Source of the DNA: Candidatus Fermentithermobacillaceae bacterium
GTDB taxonomy: Bacteria > Bacillota > Sulfobacillia > Fermentithermobacillales > DUSS01
DNA length: 51,797 nt
Assembly: GCA_020725645.1 (NCBI GenBank)
Contig: DYEQ01000009.1
Coordinates: forward strand, 1 to 51,797
Direction of reading: 5' to 3'
Each line of letters begins with the position of its first letter. Within the stretch, counting starts at the first letter, position 1. This document shows, piece after piece, positions 33,036-42,055 of the stretch. The notes below the pieces were generated by a model. The model did not search any database and had not been told where the DNA came from. It worked only from the letters and a program-made list of their open reading frames with translations. A program made the position numbers and the translations under genes.

Positions 33036-33137
33036 GATATCACCAACTTTGTGATTCTCGGTTTCCTCCTGTGTCTATGATTTGCCTATGGTAGATGCTT
33101 ATACAACAGTGGTATCATGGCATGCGAGGTGATGAGG

Positions 33138-33938
33138 GTGCATCCGGTCATTTTTCGCATAGGGAACGTTGAGTTCTTTTCCTACGGCCTGATGCTGGGA
33201 CTTGGATACGTTGCCGGAGTACTGGTTGCCTCCTGGATGGCGAGGAAACGAGGGATTGACCCGGATTCCCTTTTCTGGTTCTTCATCCTATTGCTTGGAG
33301 CCGGTGTAGTGGGCGGTCGAATCGCCTATGTCGCCCTTTATCCCTGGTACTACCAGGACGGACTTCTCTCCGCGCTGAACATAAGGGACGGAGGCCTCAG
33401 CATGCATGGAGTTCTGGCCGGCGGTATCGCCGCCGTTGCAGCATACGCGAAAACGAAGCGAATACCCCTGTCGAGACTCATGGACGTAATAGCTCCGGGC
33501 GTCATCATCGGTCAGAGTATCGGACGCATCGGCTGCTACCTCAACGGGTGCTGTTATGGGACTCCCACGGCGGGGACGTGGGGATGCATGACCCGGTACG
33601 CGCCGCTTCTCAGGCATCCTTACCAACTTTATGAGAGCGGGGCGGACTTCCTCATTTTCCTGGGCCTCATCTGGCTGAGCTCGCGGATCAAGAAGGAAGG
33701 CGCCCTGTTTTTGGCATATCTTGGAAGTTACTCGTTCGCCCGGTTTTTCCTGGAGTTCTTCAGAGACAACGAATCTTACCTGTTCGGCTTGAGTTATGGC
33801 CAGATCGCTTCGGCTGCCCTGGTAGTCCTGTCTCTGGTCCTGGCGTTTATTGGAAGACGGCCGGCCAGGGGCGCTGAAAAGCCCGAGACGGTCGCCCAAG
33901 AGCTGCCGGAACGGGACCGCGATGGGCAGGTGGTCTAG
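33138..33938 (+). CDS. lgt: Prolipoprotein diacylglyceryl transferase
   Basis: Transfers diacylglycerol from phosphatidylglycerol to the lipobox Cys of prelipoproteins in the cytoplasmic membrane. Seven helices; hallmarks are FSYGLMLGLGYVAGVLVA, GGRIAYVALYPWYY, LSMHGVLAGGIAAV (essential His), the Lgt signature GRIGCYLNGCCYGTPT, HPYQLYESG and FARFFLEFFRDNE. The GTG at 33138 (MHPVIFRIG) is the expected Lgt start and has GAGG eight bases upstream; ATG/GTG codons further up (33117, 33132) overlap the ribosome site. The hydrophilic tail is a little long. Confidence 0.96.
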   Translation: MHPVIFRIGNVEFFSYGLMLGLGYVAGVLVASWMARKRGIDPDSLFWFFILLLGAGVVGGRIAYVALYPWYYQDGLLSALNIRDGGLSMHGVLAGGIAAVAAYAKTKRIPLSRLMDVIAPGVIIGQSIGRIGCYLNGCCYGTPTAGTWGCMTRYAPLLRHPYQLYESGADFLIFLGLIWLSSRIKKEGALFLAYLGSYSFARFFLEFFRDNESYLFGLSYGQIASAALVVLSLVLAFIGRRPARGAEKPETVAQELPERDRDGQVV

Positions 33939-33982
33939 CGGAAATCGGTCGCGGTCCCGGTCGCGGTGCTGGTGGTAGCTCT

Positions 33983-33996
33983 GGGACCGCGGTCCC
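33983..33996. repeat. Perfect 14-bp palindrome
   Basis: GGGACCGCGGTCCC, following direct GGTCGCGGT repeats (about 33947-33968) after the lgt stop. No T-run, so not a classical terminator; role unknown. Confidence 0.5.
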
Positions 33997-34190
33997 CGGA
34001 CCCGGGGTAGCTTGGAAACCACGGCCGACCGGCCAACCTGTCGAGACTCGGCCAAATGTGCCGTCTTTCGCGCCCTTTCGGAAGGATTCGCCTCCCGAAA
34101 CCAGAATTAATCATTATCATTGATTCGTTGCCATCACGTCTCGACAGGGTCTTACGAAATCCGGCAGCGAAGCGAGTGGAGGGTGCGGGT

Positions 34191-37100
34191 GTGAGCCGGC
34201 CGAGCGAAGGAAGCTATCTGCGTACCGTATTCGATGCTGCGACGAGACTCTTCTCCCAACTCGACCGCGATGACCTTTTGACCCGGGTTGTCAGGGAAGT
34301 GGTCGGGATATTCGGATGTAGGGAAGCCGGTATCTATCTTACCGAGCGATGTTCGTCCAGTTTGGTGCTGGCGACTAGGGATTCCGTCGACCGCCAGGGT
34401 GAAGCTCTGGGACAAAGGTGCCGGATGGGTGAAGGCGCTGTGGGAATCGCGGCCCAAACCTGCGAAACGTATGTGTACGGCGGGTCCGTGCAGGAAAATC
34501 GGGGATGGGAAGTAGCGCTTCCCATCAAAATCGGAGAAGAACTCATCGGAGTTCTCGACGTCCTGTCCTGGCCGGGGCAGTTATTCGACGAGAACATCCG
34601 GTTACCGCTGGAACTTCTATCCATCCTGTCCGCTCTGGCGATACATGCGAGACGTCTTATCCGCTTGAACCGCGAGGGGCAAGATCGCCTGAAGGCAATC
34701 CTTAACGCCACCGAGAGCGCGATATTGCTGGTGGACCCCGAAGGAGTGGTGAGGGTCGCGAACGGAAAGGCCGGGGAGCTCTTCGGGATGGATCCGGCGG
34801 TCATTAACGGCATGTCGGTGGCGGAGATCCTGAGGGAGAACGCGGGCTGGCGGATAAAAGATCTCGATACCTTTCAGGACTGGCTTTCCGTGGCCGATGC
34901 CATCTCCGGGCTTTCCCTCGAGGGCAAAGGTATGCCTGGTCGATGTGACCTTGAAATGTCCCACCACGGAAAGACAGCTTACTTTTCGGCCTATCTATCG
35001 CCGGTCACCGATGTTTTCGGAAAACGTCTGGGTAAGATCCTCGTGATTTCAGACGTCACTGACCTTCGGAAAGCTCAGCGGGTGCTCGCGGCCGTAAGCC
35101 AGACAGCCGCCGAAATCAACAGGAACCTCGAGATCCGCGCGATTCTAAACCATCTGATGAAGGCGGTAAAACCTTACGTGCCGGTGGATGCCATGGTCAT
35201 TCTGGAGGTCGACGGCCAGGGCAAGCTCACGGTGCTAGGAGCGCGCCCGGAAAAACTCGAACGGGATGCCAGTGTCGACGGGCGTACGTATGAAGGGAAA
35301 ATCGAGGGCGATTTCCTGGTCGATTTGATTTCCGAGCTGGGAAGCAGCGTGTTTCAAACCCAGGAAGGAGAGGGGTTTTCGTCACGGGTCTTTCCCCGGG
35401 AGTTTCTAACCGCCCTTTACTCTCACGAAATGCGCTCAATGATAGCCGTGCCGCTTTACCTTTCCGGCAGGATGATCGGCGTGTGGGTGCTAGCTGCCGT
35501 ACAGCCGCGGGCGTACTCCTACGGCGACCTCGCCTTTCTGGAGCCGATGACCGGGCACCTGGCCGCCGCGATCAATAACGCGATGCTCCTGGCGAGGACC
35601 CGCGAAATGTACAGGTCCTCGGTGAGGGCGCTCGCCGCCGCCGTGGACGCCCGGGATAGCTATACGATGCACCACTCGGAACACGTGGCGCGGCTGGGCA
35701 GAGCTATGGCAGAGGAAATGGGCCTCGGCCCGGAAGAAGTTGAGATCGTGGAAATGGCAGGGTTGGTGCACGACCTCGGTAAGGTGGGAATACCCGACGC
35801 CATCTTGAACAAACCAGGTCCGCTGGACCCGGTGGAGCGGTCGATCATGATGGGCCACGCACATATCGGTGCCAGCATCCTGGCAAGGGCCGGCATGATG
35901 GAAGAGCTCGTGCCCCTCGTGAGACATCACCACGAGTGGTACGACGGGTCGGGGTATCCCGACGGTCTTAAGGGTTCGGAAGTTCCCATAGGCGCGTGGA
36001 TCTTAGCCGTGGCCGACGCCTTCGACACGATAATCTCGGACCGGGCTTACCGGCCGAGACGCGGTTTAGAGGAGGCGAGGGAAGAGCTCCGGCGCATGGC
36101 GGGTACTCAGTTCCATCCGGAGGTAGTGGAAGTGCTGGATAGGGTGATCGAGAAAGCTCTCGAAGAAGATGCCTCGTGGTTCAAGGGTATAGTGCAGGAG
36201 GGCACCGAATCGGCCATGTCTTTCCGTGAGGGTCAGGCGACCCTGGCGGAAGAAGCTATCGAGCCCATTAACGCGCGGGAGGTCAGAGTACTTCTGAGGA
36301 TCGTTGACGAAATGATGAAGCTTCTGGACATACGGGAGCTAATGAACCACGTGGTCAACATCATCCACGAGGAAATGGGCTACAGAAACTGCGCGGTCCT
36401 CCTACCCGACAACACCTGGTCAAACCTGGTTGTAGTGGCGTCTAGGGGGTTGCCAGGCGGGGTTGTCGGTTTAAGGCTGCCGAAAGGGACGGGCATATCT
36501 TGGTGGGTCATGGAACACGGGCTTCCTCAGAACATCTCCGATGTTACCAAAGATCCCAGGTTCTATGGGGATTTCTTGCAGGTGCGCTCGGAGCTTTACG
36601 TTCCTTTGCTGGTAGCGGGCAAGTGTCACGGAGTGCTTTTGTTGCAGGATGACAAGCCTTGTGCCTTCGACGCCCGGGATATGAAGCTCATGATGGCAAT
36701 TGCAGGGCATATCGCTCAAGCTCTAGAAGTGGCGGAGTTGCACGATGAGGTCAAAAAGAGCGCTCAAATGGATCCGCTTACCTGCGTTCTGAACAGGCGG
36801 CATTTCATGGCCGTTTTCGAAGGTGCCGTGCGAGACGCCGCTCTCGGAGCGGGACCCTCAACTTTATCCGTGGTTATCCTGGACGTCGACGGCTTGAGAG
36901 ACATAAACAATACGTACGGTCATCTGACCGGGGATGAGGTCCTAATAGCTGTCGCCGCAAGCCTCAGAGAGGGGACGAGAGCTTGCGACGTAGTCGGACG
37001 CTACGGAGGGGACGAATTCGTCCTGCTGTTCCCCGGTGCTTCCCGGGAAGCTGTGGAAAAACGCGTGCGGGAAATGGTCCAGGAATGGACGGAGAAGACG

Positions 37101-37268
37101 ATCCGGTCGGCGGACGGAAGGGAAGTGCCTCTTCCTAGCGCGACTTTCGCAGTAGCTCTTTATCCCGAAGACGGGGATAGCGCTTATTCGGTTCTCTCCG
37201 CGGCGGACGAGCGCCTCCTTGAGAAGAAATATGGGTCGCCGAATGCGCGTCCTCGCGGGGCCGTTTGA
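34191..37268 (+). CDS. Multidomain c-di-GMP protein: GAF-PAS-GAF-HD-GYP-GAF-GGDEF
   Basis: 1025 residues from a GTG at 34191 (GGAGG eight bases upstream). Order: GAF (about 12-155), PAS (163-285, ILNATESAILLVDPEGVVRV), GAF (310-470), HD-GYP phosphodiesterase (485-650: MHHSEHVARLGRAMAEEMGL, VHDLGKVGIPD, RHHHEWYDGSGYPDGLKGSE), GAF (705-845), GGDEF cyclase (860-1015: GRYGGDEFVLLFPG). Both catalytic motifs are intact, and R-A-C-D five residues before GGDEF fits an inhibitory I-site. It could both make and degrade cyclic-di-GMP depending on which GAF/PAS sensor is occupied. No membrane helix, so cytosolic. Stands 30 bp before the CCA-adding enzyme. Confidence 0.95.
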   Translation: MSRPSEGSYLRTVFDAATRLFSQLDRDDLLTRVVREVVGIFGCREAGIYLTERCSSSLVLATRDSVDRQGEALGQRCRMGEGAVGIAAQTCETYVYGGSVQENRGWEVALPIKIGEELIGVLDVLSWPGQLFDENIRLPLELLSILSALAIHARRLIRLNREGQDRLKAILNATESAILLVDPEGVVRVANGKAGELFGMDPAVINGMSVAEILRENAGWRIKDLDTFQDWLSVADAISGLSLEGKGMPGRCDLEMSHHGKTAYFSAYLSPVTDVFGKRLGKILVISDVTDLRKAQRVLAAVSQTAAEINRNLEIRAILNHLMKAVKPYVPVDAMVILEVDGQGKLTVLGARPEKLERDASVDGRTYEGKIEGDFLVDLISELGSSVFQTQEGEGFSSRVFPREFLTALYSHEMRSMIAVPLYLSGRMIGVWVLAAVQPRAYSYGDLAFLEPMTGHLAAAINNAMLLARTREMYRSSVRALAAAVDARDSYTMHHSEHVARLGRAMAEEMGLGPEEVEIVEMAGLVHDLGKVGIPDAILNKPGPLDPVERSIMMGHAHIGASILARAGMMEELVPLVRHHHEWYDGSGYPDGLKGSEVPIGAWILAVADAFDTIISDRAYRPRRGLEEAREELRRMAGTQFHPEVVEVLDRVIEKALEEDASWFKGIVQEGTESAMSFREGQATLAEEAIEPINAREVRVLLRIVDEMMKLLDIRELMNHVVNIIHEEMGYRNCAVLLPDNTWSNLVVVASRGLPGGVVGLRLPKGTGISWWVMEHGLPQNISDVTKDPRFYGDFLQVRSELYVPLLVAGKCHGVLLLQDDKPCAFDARDMKLMMAIAGHIAQALEVAELHDEVKKSAQMDPLTCVLNRRHFMAVFEGAVRDAALGAGPSTLSVVILDVDGLRDINNTYGHLTGDEVLIAVAASLREGTRACDVVGRYGGDEFVLLFPGASREAVEKRVREMVQEWTEKTIRSADGREVPLPSATFAVALYPEDGDSAYSVLSAADERLLEKKYGSPNARPRGAV

Positions 37269-37298
37269 TATAATCGGTAGACGGTGTAATCACGGCGT

Positions 37299-38615
37299 AT
37301 GCTGGCAAAAAGAGACCTCTTTCAAAAGGTGTTTCGAAAGATTCCCGGTCAGGTACTGGAGATAGCCGGAGCTCTGCAACGGGAAGGGGGTCGCGTTTAC
37401 GTCGTCGGAGGGGCCATCCGGGACGTGCTTTTAGGGATCGAACCTAAGGACTGGGACCTCGGTACGACTTTAGAACCCCCTCAAGTTCTTTCGGTGTTCC
37501 CTGGAGCTGAGGTCGATGGCATCCAGTTCGGACGGGTGAGGATATCCGGTGTAGATGTGGTGAGCTTGCGGGCGGAAGGGGAGTATCTCGACCGCCGGCA
37601 CCCAAGCTGCGTTGAACTCGGCGCAACCATCGAGGACGATCTCGGGAGAAGGGATTTTACCGTGAACGCCATGGCGCTGGACCTCCACGCCGGAGACCTC
37701 CTGGATCCCTTCGGGGGCGAAGCGGACCTGGAGGGCCGGGTCATTCGCACTGTGGGCGAGCCGGAAGCGAGGTTTTCCGAGGACCCCTTAAGGATACTGC
37801 GGGCTTTCCGCCTGAAGGCCGAGCTCGGGTTCAACATCGCTCCCGAGGTGTCGAGGGCCGCTCGAAACATGGCCGGCCTGGTCTCGTCCGTGCCGGGAGA
37901 AAGGTGCTTTTCTGAAATCCAGGCCATACTCCTTTCTCCGGGCGCCTGCCCCGCGATTGTCGAGCTCCGGGACGCAGGGATCCTTCAGGTAGTGATACCC
38001 GAGATATTCGGAGACTCCTCATTTCATGGCCCAAATTCCCAGCGCAGCACCGTGCTTCACATCGCAAAGACCGTGGGGTTCTGTCCGGAAAACCTTCCCG
38101 TGAGACTCGCCGCTTTGTTTCACTTAGCTCCGCCGGGCGGATGGAAAGAAGCTTCCCGCCGCTTCGGCCTTTCTTCGAAGCTTTTTTCTCACGTGAAGTA
38201 CCTGCTTAAGGGCATACCGCTTTCGACGGATGCGGACCCGGGCTATGTCGTGAGAAAGATCCTGAAAGAGGCCGGTCTGGAGAAGTTTCATGACGTTATT
38301 GCACTGGAAATCGCGAAGTCGCTTGCAGCACGGGGAGACGCTATACCTCAAACTGTAGTGGACCTTCTGGCGGGGGTTTTCTCCTCCAGGCGTTATCCCC
38401 CGGAGTCGTATCTGAAACTTAAGATAACCGGGGACGATTTAATGAGGGAAGCAGGGTTATCCAGGGGACCTGAGCTCGGGGAGGCCATCGAATACCTGGA
38501 GGAGGCGGTTTTGAGGAACCCCAACCAAAACACGAAGGAGAGATTGCTCCTACTCGTCGAGGAATGGCGGAAAAAGCGGTCCGGAAGCGTTTGTGATGAA
38601 GGCGAGAAAAAGTGA
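37299..38615 (+). CDS. cca: CCA tRNA nucleotidyltransferase / poly(A) polymerase family
   Basis: Adds or repairs the 3' CCA of tRNAs. The N-terminal class II nucleotidyltransferase core shows VYVVGGAIRDVLLGIEPKDW then the D-x-D as K-D-W-D-L, followed by RRDFTVNAMALDLHAGDLLD and RTVGEPEARFSEDPLRILRA. The middle HD-like region that in many relatives reads L-L-H-D-I-G-K reads RLAALFHLAPPGGW here, so the HD metal site appears lost. 438 residues. ATG at 37299 lacks a good ribosome site; a TATAAT at 37269-37274 lies just upstream. Its stop overlaps the start of the Gx gene (GTGA). Confidence 0.93.
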   Translation: MLAKRDLFQKVFRKIPGQVLEIAGALQREGGRVYVVGGAIRDVLLGIEPKDWDLGTTLEPPQVLSVFPGAEVDGIQFGRVRISGVDVVSLRAEGEYLDRRHPSCVELGATIEDDLGRRDFTVNAMALDLHAGDLLDPFGGEADLEGRVIRTVGEPEARFSEDPLRILRAFRLKAELGFNIAPEVSRAARNMAGLVSSVPGERCFSEIQAILLSPGACPAIVELRDAGILQVVIPEIFGDSSFHGPNSQRSTVLHIAKTVGFCPENLPVRLAALFHLAPPGGWKEASRRFGLSSKLFSHVKYLLKGIPLSTDADPGYVVRKILKEAGLEKFHDVIALEIAKSLAARGDAIPQTVVDLLAGVFSSRRYPPESYLKLKITGDDLMREAGLSRGPELGEAIEYLEEAVLRNPNQNTKERLLLLVEEWRKKRSGSVCDEGEKK

Positions 38616-39130
38616 GTAAAGCCGTACGGGAAAGTCGAGGCAAGGCCCGAAGAATCGTTCGCGTCGCCGTTCTCGTGGGCTTGGCCAGTGTGCTACATGC
38701 GGTTGAGGCCCTCATCCCGGTTCCGTATGTAATGCCCGGAGCCAAGCTCGGCCTGGCCAACACCGTGGCGCTTTACGCGGTGCTCAGACTGGGGTTGGGA
38801 GAGGCGCTTATGATTAGCTTCCTACGTACCCTCTTGGGAAGCTTGGTATCGGGGACTTTTCTCAACATCAGCTACTACCTCAGCACGGGGGGTGCCGTCG
38901 TGAGCACCCTCGTTATGTACGGCGCCGGGAGAATACCGAGGGAGCGGTTGAGTACGGTGGGCGTGAGCATCGGGGGAGCCGCAACCCACAACATCACCCA
39001 GCTTCTCCTGGCAGCAGCTATCCTGAGGACCACGGGCGTGTTCTTCTATCTTCCGTATCTCCTTTTCTTCGCAGTTCCGACCGGGATTTTCACCGGATTT
39101 CTGGTGAGACGCTTGGTCAAGCTCGGCTAG
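38612..39130 (+). CDS. Gx transporter family protein (heptaprenyl diphosphate synthase component I type)
   Basis: 172 residues, five to six membrane helices. Recognised by VALVGLASVLHAVEALIPV-like start (LVGLASVLHAVEALIPVP), MPGAKLGLANTVALYAVL, ISFLRTLLGSLVSGTFLN and AATHNITQLLLAA, typical of the Hpre_diP_synt_I/Gx family, which resembles ECF S components and may move a small substrate. The GTG start overlaps the cca stop, so translation is coupled. Actual function is not settled for the family. Confidence 0.9.
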   Translation: MSKAVRESRGKARRIVRVAVLVGLASVLHAVEALIPVPYVMPGAKLGLANTVALYAVLRLGLGEALMISFLRTLLGSLVSGTFLNISYYLSTGGAVVSTLVMYGAGRIPRERLSTVGVSIGGAATHNITQLLLAAAILRTTGVFFYLPYLLFFAVPTGIFTGFLVRRLVKLG

Positions 39131-39453
39131 TTTCTAACATACCGGCGGCGGGCGTTTAGGCCTTCCTATGTTGAGCGACAGGCTCGTCTCTTGGAGAAAT
39201 CCGTGTCTTGTAGCAGCCTTGCTTGAACGCTCGGTCAACACGTGGAGATCCGGGCGATCCCACGGACAGACGTCGGTCCTACGGACAGACGTTGGCGTTC
39301 AGGCTTGTGTCGCGCAGGTGGCCGCCGGCAGCGTCCGGAGACGTACCCGGCTGTCAGGGAACAGCGAAGAAGGTGCTCCCGTAAAATGGTAGAATTACGT
39401 TAGTAGTTGGGATGCAACGATCTTTCGATTCCTCAGAGGAGGTGCCGTGTTCC
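39131..39453. other. Intergenic region upstream of rex
   Basis: No gene seen. Two 15-bp near-identical copies, ACGGACAGACGTCGG at 39262-39276 and ACGGACAGACGTTGG at 39281-39295, lie 19 bp apart. TAGAAT at about 39390 may be a -10 box for rex. I saw no typical Rex operator. Confidence 0.4.
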
Positions 39454-40104
39454 GTGGTGAGAGTGAAGGTTCCGGACGTGGTGGTTAGGAGACTCGTGAA
39501 CTACCTTCGGATACTCAAGGAGAAGGAGGCATCGCCCGAGGATTACATTTCGTCTGCGGAGCTCGCCGCCCTCGCGGGCGTAAACGCGGCTCAGGTGAGA
39601 AAGGACCTCGCTCTTTTCGGTGAGTTTGGAAAGCAGGGAGTCGGCTATCCCGTACTCATGTTGAAGCAGGAACTCGTTGAAATCCTGGGCGCCGGTGAGC
39701 CCGTGTCCGTTTCCATATTCGGCGTGGGCGAACTGGGGACCGCTCTGGCGAGGTACCTCACGACGAGGCACAGGTTTGACAAGGATTACCCGTTCCATGT
39801 AAAAGCCCTTTTTGATGTGAACCCTAAAAAGATAGGGACGACGGTCGGCGGAGTTAAAGTCAGTTTGGTGACGGAGGTTTCTGAGCTCGTGAAGGCCCAC
39901 GATGTCAAGGTCGGAATTATCACCGTTCCTCCCGAGGCAGCTCAAGAGGTCTGCGACGTCGCGGTTCGCGCCGGGATACAGGCGTTTTTGAACTTCGCTC
40001 CGGTGAAGCTCAAAGTACCCGAGGGAATCTTGGTGAAGTACCAGGACGTGACGTCGGATCTTCAGGAGCTGACTTTCTTTTTGAGGCAGCGTATGGAACG
40101 CTAA
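39454..40104 (+). CDS. rex: Redox-sensing transcriptional repressor Rex
   Basis: Represses fermentation and respiration genes until NADH rises. Winged-helix N-terminus: VPDVVVRRLVNYLRILKEKE, SSAELAALAGVNAAQVRKDL (recognition helix) and FGEFGKQGVGYPV; Rossmann NADH domain: SVSIFGVGELGTALARYL, FDVNPKKIGTTVGGVKV; C-terminal swap helix DLQELTFFLRQRMER. GTG at 39454 has GAGGAGG about eleven bases upstream; the frame also opens at an ATG at 39412. The mmd operon follows in the same direction 316 bp downstream. Confidence 0.95.
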   Translation: MVRVKVPDVVVRRLVNYLRILKEKEASPEDYISSAELAALAGVNAAQVRKDLALFGEFGKQGVGYPVLMLKQELVEILGAGEPVSVSIFGVGELGTALARYLTTRHRFDKDYPFHVKALFDVNPKKIGTTVGGVKVSLVTEVSELVKAHDVKVGIITVPPEAAQEVCDVAVRAGIQAFLNFAPVKLKVPEGILVKYQDVTSDLQELTFFLRQRMER

Positions 40105-40420
40105 ACGCGTGATACTTTGTAGTGACCTCAGCTTGTACGACCGTCAGAACCGGAGTCTTTCGAATGAAAGCTCTGAAACGAGAGCCTTTGTAAGGAAAGC
40201 CTTTGAAGAGCCTTGGAAACGAAAGCTATTGGAATGGAGTATTGCATTACCCGTATTGGATCTCTCCGTTGAGCGTTTGGCACCACTTTTGGAACCCATC
40301 GTATAATCCAATTCCGGTCCAATTCCCCTGGACGCGACAAATGAGGCTTTGATATGCTATGAGTGGTCTGGCCGGAGGCTCTTTTTTAATTGGCTGGGCC
40401 AATTTCAGGAGGTGAAAAGA
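40105..40420 (+). other. Intergenic region between rex and mmdA
   Basis: No gene seen. Degenerate GAAAGC/CTTTG motifs recur at 40165-40225. The promoter candidate at 40277-40307 and a small hairpin (AATTGG/CCAATT, about 40388-40404) lie before the mmdA ribosome site. Confidence 0.4.
40277..40307 (+). promoter_or_regulatory. Candidate promoter of the mmd operon
   Basis: TTGGCA at 40277-40282 and a perfect TATAAT at 40302-40307; the 19-bp spacer is longer than ideal. Confidence 0.45.
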
Positions 40421-41986
40421 TTGCCTTCTTCCAGGGAGCAGTTGGAAGAGAAGCTTAAAGAGCTCCGGGATCGCCGCCGCAAAGTCCACGAAGGCGGTGG
40501 AGCTGCTCGAATAGAACGCCAGCACAAGTCGGGCAAAATGACCGCGAGAGAAAGGCTGGACGCTCTTCTCGATCCCGGGTCGTTCGTAGAGATAGACGCC
40601 TTCGTAACCCATCGCGCCAGGGATTTCGGTATGGATAAAGTGGAAGCTCCCGGCGAAGGGGTGGTGACCGGGTACGGCCTGATCGACAGCAGAGCTGTGG
40701 GCGTCGCGGCGCAGGACTTCACGGTGATCGGTGGTTCCCTCGGTGAGATGCACGCATCGAAGATCGTTAAGGTGATGGAGCTTTGCGCGAGGATGGGGAT
40801 TCCCTTCGTTTCTTTGAACGATTCGGGAGGAGCCCGTATTCAGGAGGGAGTGGACGCTCTTAAAGGATACGGCGATATATTCTTCAGGAACGTTCAGTAT
40901 TCCGGAGTCATCCCTCAAATATCCGTGATCATGGGGCCGTGTGCCGGTGGTGCTGTGTATTCGCCGGCATTAACCGACTTTGTCTTCATGGTAAGAGGTA
41001 CCGCCAACATGTTCATAACGGGACCTCAGGTAATCAAAGCTGTGACCGGCGAAGAAGTGAGCGTGGAGGACCTGGGAGGTGCTTCAATACATAGTCAGGT
41101 CTCGGGAGTGGCGCACTTCGTGGCCGACGACGAAAAGAGCTGTCTTGAAATGGTGAGGGCGCTCCTGTCGTATCTTCCCGCCAATAACCAGGAAGACCCC
41201 CCTTATGTAACTCCGTCGGACGACCCCGGGCGGATCGAACCGGGGCTTTGCGACGTCGTGCCGGTCGATCCCAACAGGCCGTACAACATGTATGCCCTCA
41301 TCGAGCCCGTTGTGGACCGGGGTAGTTTCTTCGAGGTTTCGCGAAACTACGCTCCCAATATCATCACGGGTTTTGCACGGTTAAACGGTCACGTGGTGGG
41401 AATAGTAGCTTCTCAACCTCTTGAAAAGGCGGGTTGTCTCGACATAAACGCATCGGATAAAGCGTCGAGGTTCGTGAGGTTTTGTGATGCCTTCAACATC
41501 CCCCTTGTTACCTTCGCCGACGTTCCGGGTTATCTTCCCGGGGTGGACCAGGAGTACGGCGGCATCATCCGCCACGGAGCGAAGCTTCTGTACGCTTACT
41601 CCGAAGCTACCGTGCCCAAGGTAACCGTGATAGTCAGGAAAGCTTACGGAGGAGCTTACATCGCCATGTGCTCCAGGCATCTCGGAGCTGATCTTGTATT
41701 TGCTCTTCCCACGGCGGAAATCGCAGTCATGGGGCCCGAGGGCGCAGCTAACATCATCTTCCGGGATGAAATCGCAAAAGCTCCCGACCCCGAAGCGGCA
41801 AGGCAGGCCAAGGTGAAGGAGTTCAGAGAGGTGTTTGCCAATCCATACGTAGCTGCGTCAAGGGGCTACATCGACGATGTAATCGAGCCGGAGGAGCTCA
41901 GGCCGAAGATCATCGGTGCGCTTGAGCTTTGTCGCACGAAGAGCGAGGCGCGGCCGGTAAAAAAGCACGGAAACATGCCGGTATAG
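40421..41986 (+). CDS. mmdA: Methylmalonyl-CoA decarboxylase alpha / acyl-CoA carboxyltransferase subunit
   Basis: Carboxyltransferase that moves CO2 from methylmalonyl-CoA to biotin (or the reverse in propionyl-CoA carboxylase). 521 residues. Both crotonase-like halves are visible: KMTARERLDALLDPGSFVEI, IPFVSLNDSGGARIQEGV, VIMGPCAGGAVYSPALTDF, and in the C-half DAFNIPLVTFADVPGYLPG, YGGIIRHGAKLLYAYSEATV, VRKAYGGAYIAMCSRHLGAD. TTG start at 40421 has AGGAGGTG eight bases upstream. The downstream biotin carrier and beta membrane pump, with no biotin carboxylase, point to the sodium-translocating decarboxylase rather than a carboxylase. Confidence 0.95.
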   Translation: MPSSREQLEEKLKELRDRRRKVHEGGGAARIERQHKSGKMTARERLDALLDPGSFVEIDAFVTHRARDFGMDKVEAPGEGVVTGYGLIDSRAVGVAAQDFTVIGGSLGEMHASKIVKVMELCARMGIPFVSLNDSGGARIQEGVDALKGYGDIFFRNVQYSGVIPQISVIMGPCAGGAVYSPALTDFVFMVRGTANMFITGPQVIKAVTGEEVSVEDLGGASIHSQVSGVAHFVADDEKSCLEMVRALLSYLPANNQEDPPYVTPSDDPGRIEPGLCDVVPVDPNRPYNMYALIEPVVDRGSFFEVSRNYAPNIITGFARLNGHVVGIVASQPLEKAGCLDINASDKASRFVRFCDAFNIPLVTFADVPGYLPGVDQEYGGIIRHGAKLLYAYSEATVPKVTVIVRKAYGGAYIAMCSRHLGADLVFALPTAEIAVMGPEGAANIIFRDEIAKAPDPEAARQAKVKEFREVFANPYVAASRGYIDDVIEPEELRPKIIGALELCRTKSEARPVKKHGNMPV

Positions 41987-42055
41987 TTCGGAGCGAGGAT
42001 CAGCTCATAACCTGCCGGCGTCCGGCTGGCTCGAACTTGCAGGGAGGTTTTAGAC

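Noticed and set aside
33947-33996. Intrinsic terminator after lgt
   Set aside because: The GGGACCGCGGTCCC palindrome has no following T-run on either strand.
40109-40306. Plus-strand 65-codon frame after rex
   Set aside because: No ribosome site, repetitive composition, and it overlaps the probable mmd promoter.
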